Source: Desulfosudis oleivorans (lineage in GTDB: Bacteria > Desulfobacterota > Desulfobacteria > Desulfobacterales > SURF-7). From it: a stretch of DNA of 37,553 bases. Below the pieces are notes generated by a model. It searched no databases. It worked only from the letters and a program-made list of their open reading frames with translations, and had not been told where the DNA came from. Positions 33,572 to 37,553 of this stretch are shown one piece after another (the first letter of the stretch is position 1; every line of letters starts with the position of its first letter). Both the position numbers and the translations under genes were made by a program. The stretch lies in NCBI GenBank assembly GCA_020723305.1, contig DYJC01000031.1:1-37553 (forward strand). Reading direction: 5' to 3'.

Positions 33572-34740
33572 GAATGCGAATCTCCGCCGGAGTTCTTTTC
33601 GTTTTTCAGGACGACTTTTACTCCCGGAGCCAGCTTCAAATGACCGTCGGTCACCACCGTTTCATCGGCAGCAAGTCCTTTTTCAATAATCGTATGATGG
33701 TTCGCCCGTGCGCCGGGAGTGACAGGGCGGGATTCCACGGTAAGATCTTTTTTAACGACAAAGACATAGCTGCCCTGCTGCCCCATCTGAATGGCTTCCG
33801 AAGGCACGACCACGGCTTTAGTCCGGATTCCCAGCGTAAGTACGACATTGACAAACTGGCCCGGCCACAGGAGGCTCTCCTTGTTATCAAATTCAGCTTT
33901 GAGGGTGATGGTGCCGGTGTCCGGATCGATGGTGTTGTCCATAAAAGTCAGACGCCCTTCTTTGATTTTATTCTGTATTCCCGGTACGGAGGCCATCACT
34001 TTCAGTTCCTGCCGGGACATGAGATCCTGGATTTCCGTAAGGCGGCGTTCCGGAATGGTGAATTTTACCAGCACCGGTTCCACCTGGTGAATCACCATCA
34101 GCGGTTTGGTGTCGTTGGCCTTGACCAGATTGCCCTCGTGGATCAGGATGCTTCCGGCCCGGCCGGTTATCGGGGACAAAATCCGGCAATAGTCGACATT
34201 GAGACGGGCATTTTGAAGAGCCGCCTCATCACCGTTGACCATGGCCTTCAGGGCCTCGGCATCTGCCAGCACCTGTTCATACTGAGCCTTGGTAACATAA
34301 TCCTTTTTAACCAGATCAGCATATCGCTCCGCATCCTTGATGGCTTTTTCCAGCCGGATTTTGTCACGGGCCAGGCTTGCTTCGGCTGCCGCCTGCATGG
34401 CCTGATAAGGCCTGTCATCGATGCTGACCAGTATCTGCCCGTTTTCGACCGTCTGTCCTTCCTGGAGATGGATTTTCATCACCTGCCCGTCAACTCTCGA
34501 AGTGATATTGACAACCGAAAACGCTTCCACGGTTCCATTAGCCGATACCTCAACCGGAACATCCTTCCGGGATGCAGTTGCGGTCTTGACCGGAACCGCT
34601 GGATTGGGTTTGGATTGTTCCTGCTTTGAGCACCCTCCGGCCAGTACCGTGATTATGGATAAAAAAATCAGGACAGTCCTGCTGAAAAAAAAGAATATCC
34701 GACTCAAATCCCGAAAAACAGTATTTTTGAACTTTTTCAT
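33568..34740 (-). CDS. RND periplasmic adaptor lipoprotein
   Basis: A 390-residue membrane fusion protein. The start is ATG 34740, preceded by AAAGGAAAG; it gives a signal peptide with lipobox LAGGCSKQ (Cys about residue 36). A longer open frame to 34815 runs into the previous gene and is not needed. The lipoyl half VEVSANGTVEAFSVVNITSR is followed by the hairpin with LVKKDYVTKAQYEQVLADA, the second lipoyl half YCRILSPITGRAGSILIHEG and a barrel, as in MdtA/MexA-type adaptors. ATGA overlap with the channel gene upstream (stop 34737) and the pump gene downstream shows tight coupling. Confidence 0.94.
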   Translation of the reverse strand: MKKFKNTVFRDLSRIFFFFSRTVLIFLSIITVLAGGCSKQEQSKPNPAVPVKTATASRKDVPVEVSANGTVEAFSVVNITSRVDGQVMKIHLQEGQTVENGQILVSIDDRPYQAMQAAAEASLARDKIRLEKAIKDAERYADLVKKDYVTKAQYEQVLADAEALKAMVNGDEAALQNARLNVDYCRILSPITGRAGSILIHEGNLVKANDTKPLMVIHQVEPVLVKFTIPERRLTEIQDLMSRQELKVMASVPGIQNKIKEGRLTFMDNTIDPDTGTITLKAEFDNKESLLWPGQFVNVVLTLGIRTKAVVVPSEAIQMGQQGSYVFVVKKDLTVESRPVTPGARANHHTIIEKGLAADETVVTDGHLKLAPGVKVVLKNEKNSGGDSHS

Positions 34741-36320
34741 TGCGGTCTTTCCTTTATAGTTGTAGCCGGGAACACATCCATGATGCTCTCCTGCCCTTCC
34801 GGCGGCTGCCGCCACAGCATACCGGTATCCCGGGCAAGCTGGACAAACGAGATATACCAGTCTGTCTGGGCAGACACCCGTTGGGCTCTTGCCCCCTCAA
34901 GCGTACTCTGGGCAGACAGAAGATCCAGCAGCCCGCCCACACCCTCCTTATACCGACCCAGGCTCACATCATAGGATTGAAGTGCGCTACTCAGCAGATC
35001 CTCGCTGGTCTTGACCCGTTGAGCCGATGTTTTCAGGTTGAAAAAGCTGGACCAGACCTGAAGGATAATGGTTTGTCCGAGGCTGTCAAGCTGGGCTTTC
35101 CGGACTTCCGCCTCCTGCTTTGCCTTGAGCGCATCATAGCTCAGATAATAACCGGTGAATATGGGAACCTTGACCATCAGCGCGGTCTTGTTTTGGCTGG
35201 TCCAGTCATCGCTTTGATTGTCAAAAATGCCGTTCAGGTCGTTCTCGAGAACAAGACTGGGGTTTAATGCAGAATCCAGGGTCCGGATGCGTGCCTGGGA
35301 CTGTTCCACCTGTCTCTTTTGGGCTGCCAGATCCGGCCGGTTGATTTCCGCCTGGTGAATATACGTCTCCACCTTCTCCATCATCCGGTCAACCGGCGGG
35401 TTCAATTCCAGATCCTCGATATCATACGGCGTATTGGCCGGAATACCCATGGCTGTGGCCAGGACACCCCGAATGGTCTGAACCCGCCCTTGAACCACGT
35501 CCAGATTGAGCTGGGCCTGAGAAAAGGCTGTCTTTGCCAGCAGGACTTCAGCAATGGTGGCCAGCCCATTCCGGTGGCGTTCCTGAACCGCTTCCTGATT
35601 CGTGGATGCTTCGTTGAGTGATGTTTCCGATGCTTTTAACAAAGCCTTGACACTGGCGTATTGAAAATAGGTTTGCAAAACCAGAAACACCGAATTCTGG
35701 ATCGCAGCATTATGTGTAAAATCAGCAGCCAGCAAGGCTTGCCGTTTTTCCTCGACAGCGGCATCCCGTCCGCCAAAGTCAAAGAGAAGCCAGCTCAGCT
35801 CCATGGAGGATTCAAAGCTGTTCATGGAGTCTCCGGAATCCTTTTCCGGAGCAATATATTCCGTATGTGCAAGGCCGGCAGCGGCATTGATTTCCGGATA
35901 GTACTTCCCTTTTTTGGCAAGCCAGTCTGCCGCAGCCGCCCGTGCAGCATGCCAGGTTGCGCGGGTATCCGGATTGTTCCGAAGTGCGGTTTCGATAATA
36001 TCGTCCAGTTTCCATCTGCTGCCAGCCTGAAGCAGTTCTTCCGGGATATCGACCTGTTTTTTTTCAGACGGACTTCCGGGCGGTTCGGCCGGAACGGCCT
36101 TCCATTCCCGATCCGCAGACGGCGCCACCCAGTCTTTCAGGGAATGATCGCTGCCCCGATGTCCGCAACCGGATAAAAGCAGCATTCCGCCTGCCAGTAT
36201 GATCGCGGACAAACGAAAAAATCTTCCCTGCCGTCCAGGCCGGCAAAATTTTCTCTCCGGACAACCGATTCCTTTTTTTTCAACCCTGCCGGACGACAGG
36301 TTATTCAGCATTGCCAGCAT
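34737..36320 (-). CDS. TolC-family outer-membrane efflux lipoprotein
   Basis: A 527-residue outer-membrane channel protein with a lipobox (MLLLSGCGHRG; Cys about residue 52). It has two repeats of the TolC type: NNPDTRATWHAARAAAADWL in the first, and RPDLAAQKRQVEQSQARIRT plus LGRYKEGVGGLLDLLSAQST in the second. It is longer than usual at the N-terminus (about 60 residues before the helical domain). The frame starts at 36320, 63 bases after the predicted transcript start; a second Met follows at residue 4. It is the first gene of RND operon 2, and the adaptor overlaps its stop by 4 bases. Confidence 0.92.
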   Translation of the reverse strand: MLAMLNNLSSGRVEKKGIGCPERKFCRPGRQGRFFRLSAIILAGGMLLLSGCGHRGSDHSLKDWVAPSADREWKAVPAEPPGSPSEKKQVDIPEELLQAGSRWKLDDIIETALRNNPDTRATWHAARAAAADWLAKKGKYYPEINAAAGLAHTEYIAPEKDSGDSMNSFESSMELSWLLFDFGGRDAAVEEKRQALLAADFTHNAAIQNSVFLVLQTYFQYASVKALLKASETSLNEASTNQEAVQERHRNGLATIAEVLLAKTAFSQAQLNLDVVQGRVQTIRGVLATAMGIPANTPYDIEDLELNPPVDRMMEKVETYIHQAEINRPDLAAQKRQVEQSQARIRTLDSALNPSLVLENDLNGIFDNQSDDWTSQNKTALMVKVPIFTGYYLSYDALKAKQEAEVRKAQLDSLGQTIILQVWSSFFNLKTSAQRVKTSEDLLSSALQSYDVSLGRYKEGVGGLLDLLSAQSTLEGARAQRVSAQTDWYISFVQLARDTGMLWRQPPEGQESIMDVFPATTIKERPQ

Positions 36321-36389
36321 ACGAGTGAAAATACCTTTCTGATCGGAAAACCGTTTTCAAGTTTATGATCTGTCAGTTATAGGTGTATT

Positions 36390-36418
36390 TATATATTTGA
36401 AATCATATTGAGTGTCAA
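36390..36418 (-). promoter_or_regulatory. Shared promoter module, copy 5 (RND operon 2)
   Basis: On the minus strand: TTGACA (36418-36413), spacer CTCAATATGATTTCAAA and TATATA (36395-36390), then AATACACCTATAA. It aligns with the PBP copy (CTCAAATGACTTTCACT, TATGTT, CATACACATAA) through the spacer and downstream bases. Confidence 0.72.
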
Positions 36419-36500
36419 GAAACGGGAATCCAACAAAAAATGGCATCCAGGGGGTCCCCAAATGTGGTCTGTACTCGATTTTCCTCGGTGTTCGAGGTGT

Positions 36501-36869
36501 TCAGAACAACGGCGGCCCTGGCTCACAGCAGTCCGACTGGAATGCCTTCACCACCGGAAAAGGCGCTGTTAAAGTGAAACCTTGATAATCAGCCATTTTC
36601 ACCACCTGCATCAGCCGCATCGAAAGGGGGAGATGCATGGGAAGCCAGACTCCAAATCCGGCCGGATAAAGCATCAGATTCACCTCAAGAGGCAGCTTGC
36701 CGGTGAGCCACAGGCTCATCATCGTCGCGGTAAGGTTTGTCATTCCGGCGGAAGCCGGACACGCAGTGAAGCATAGCGCTATCCAGACAAATACTGGATG
36801 CCGGATCAAGTCCGGCATGACGGAATTATAGTATTTATTTGCCGGGTTAATAACCAGTACTTTACCCAA
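36501..36869 (-). pseudogene. Possible gene remnant fused to dispersed repeat
   Basis: A 122-residue frame. Residues about 14-45 (SVMPDLIRHPVFVW...CPASAGMT) are the usual spurious translation of a dispersed palindrome. The rest (SLWLTGKLPLEVNLMLYPAG and on) is hydrophobic with a GC-rich third-position pattern like real genes nearby, so it may be the end of a decayed membrane protein. No ribosome binding site or family match is seen. Confidence 0.25.
36739..36823. repeat. Dispersed extragenic palindrome
   Basis: GTCATTCCGGCGGAAGCCGG at the left and GCCGGATCAAGTCCGGCATG plus ACGG at the right flank ATCCAG/CTGGAT words. This is a common REP/MITE-like repeat of proteobacteria; each half forms its own hairpin (CCGG...CCGG). 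Confidence 0.7.
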
Positions 36870-37302
36870 GGTTTATATTTTCCCGAATACACGGACAATC
36901 GCACCTGACGGCTATCCGGTCCCGCAATACCACACTTTCTCAATCATATACCACTCCCGGGTTGAAGCCCAAAATCGTTTTTCAATTTCTTTTTCGAGTT
37001 TTTATATCACTGTCATATTTCGGTTATTAAGGAAGGAGGATGGATCGATATTAAATGTAGAGGCGTGGTATTTTCTGTATTCTGTGTTATAGAAATCAGA
37101 CATAATGTAATCGTTCTGTTTAATTATATGGGTTTATATCACACGGGTTCACAATTAGGGATATAGGCACTGTTTTGTCAAGAGGTTTGCGGGAAATGCA
37201 GTCTCAGATTTTTAGCCTGACAAGAATGGTGAAAAAAAACATATCATCGAGGTTTAGATGAGGCGCGTGTATTGATCATCTGGGCCATAAATGGAGTTAT
37301 AA

Positions 37303-37500
37303 ATGAATGACGGAATAAAGCGGGCCGACATCCGGCCTGGATTGAAGGTTTCCATTGTATTAAAGCAGGATCAAAGAACCGGACGGCTTACAGAGGGAGT
37401 TGTGCGGGATATACTGACAAAGTCCGCTACGCATCCTCACGGAATTAAAGTTCGTCTGGAGGACGGCCAGGTGGGAAGGGTAAAAATCATTTTTTTATAA
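37303..37500 (+). CDS. ywbE: YwbE family protein (DUF2196)
   Basis: A 65-residue protein matching the YwbE family over its length: RADIRPGLKVSIVLKQDQRT near the start, LTEGVVRDILTKSATHPHGI in the middle, and a KVRLEDGQVGRVKII end. It is a small SH3-like beta-barrel fold of unknown function, widespread as a stand-alone gene. The start follows TGGAG (about 9 bp upstream). No co-transcribed partner is visible before the window ends. A small ACACC-TCC-GGTGT hairpin (37532-37544) follows but lacks a T run on this strand. Confidence 0.9.
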   Translation: MNDGIKRADIRPGLKVSIVLKQDQRTGRLTEGVVRDILTKSATHPHGIKVRLEDGQVGRVKIIFL

Positions 37501-37553
37501 TTATTGTTAGCCCTGCTGTGATTATGTCATAACACCTCCGGTGTAAAAATGTA

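Larger units (their letters stand above)
36321..37302. other. Intergenic region before ywbE
   Basis: Nearly 1 kb without a convincing gene. It contains the operon 2 promoter (36390-36418) and the dispersed repeat at 36739-36823. An open frame on the minus strand (36501-36869) has its first third inside that repeat; the remainder has good codon usage but no recognisable family. From 36870 on the DNA is AT-rich with no clear signals. A strong ribosome binding site (37031-37039) is followed at once by ATG and a four-codon frame, with no evident purpose. Confidence 0.55.

Noticed and set aside
33574..34629. 351-codon open frame on the plus strand opposite the RND adaptor
   Set aside because: It is a shadow of the adaptor's codon bias; the adaptor has clear lipoyl and lipobox motifs.
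37031..37054. Strong GGAAGGAGG followed at once by ATG and a four-codon frame
   Set aside because: There is no spacing between ribosome binding site and ATG, so translation is unlikely, and nothing nearby suggests a leader peptide.
37532..37544. ACACC-TCC-GGTGT hairpin after ywbE as terminator
   Set aside because: The stem is only 5 bp and no T run follows on the coding strand.

Overview
The window looks like chromosome of a Gram-negative, environmental bacterium of moderate GC, most likely a sulfate-reducer-type Desulfobacterota (former Deltaproteobacteria). This is inferred from the gene mix: an AraC regulator with an arabinose-binding-type N-domain, a MEDS-PAS kinase pair, a tripartite tricarboxylate transporter, a CoA-disulfide-reductase-like flavoenzyme, two RND efflux operons and an integron-integrase relic. 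No rRNA, tRNA, CRISPR array or intact mobile element was seen.

Left part (1-5100): an AT-rich outer-membrane protein gene (-) lies back to back with a decayed integron-type integrase fragment (+). An AraC-type regulator (-) follows, facing the first of three copies of a ~150-190 bp leader. After a 14-codon gene stub come a yybP-ykoY manganese riboswitch with its terminator, a TerC-family membrane protein and htpX. A second leader copy ends this segment, followed by AT-rich noncoding DNA. The third leader copy (12.2 kb) drives an intact SRPBCC-domain gene. The other two copies look like remnants of duplicates of that locus.

Middle part (5100-17500): MEDS sensor plus PAS-PAS histidine kinase-receiver hybrid; TctC-TctB-TctA transporter; universal stress protein; SRPBCC gene; secreted PIG-L-type deacetylase with a ricin-like tail; a small membrane protein; a receiver-only protein behind a near-perfect sigma-54 promoter with an upstream dyad; and an NtrC-type sigma-54 activator that is the obvious candidate to drive it.

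Right part (17500-37553): RND efflux operon 1 (adaptor, pump, outer-membrane factor), then a divergent class A penicillin-binding protein, a CoADR-like flavoprotein, an AI-2E family permease, and RND operon 2 on the minus strand (outer-membrane factor, adaptor, MdtB-like pump, sulfotransferase). An intergenic stretch with a dispersed repeat follows, and a YwbE family gene closes the window.

Two regulatory themes tie these together. First, a shared promoter module (TTGACA, 17-bp spacer with TTTCA near its end, TATGTT-like -10, similar downstream bases) precedes the PIG-L gene, RND operon 1, the PBP and RND operon 2. A copy sits after leader copy B, and a weaker one precedes the small membrane protein. 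This suggests a local envelope regulon under one unknown regulator. Second, the triplicated leader carries paired TTTCGCAAA dyads, one of them touching the ribosome binding site and showing a compensatory base change between copies.
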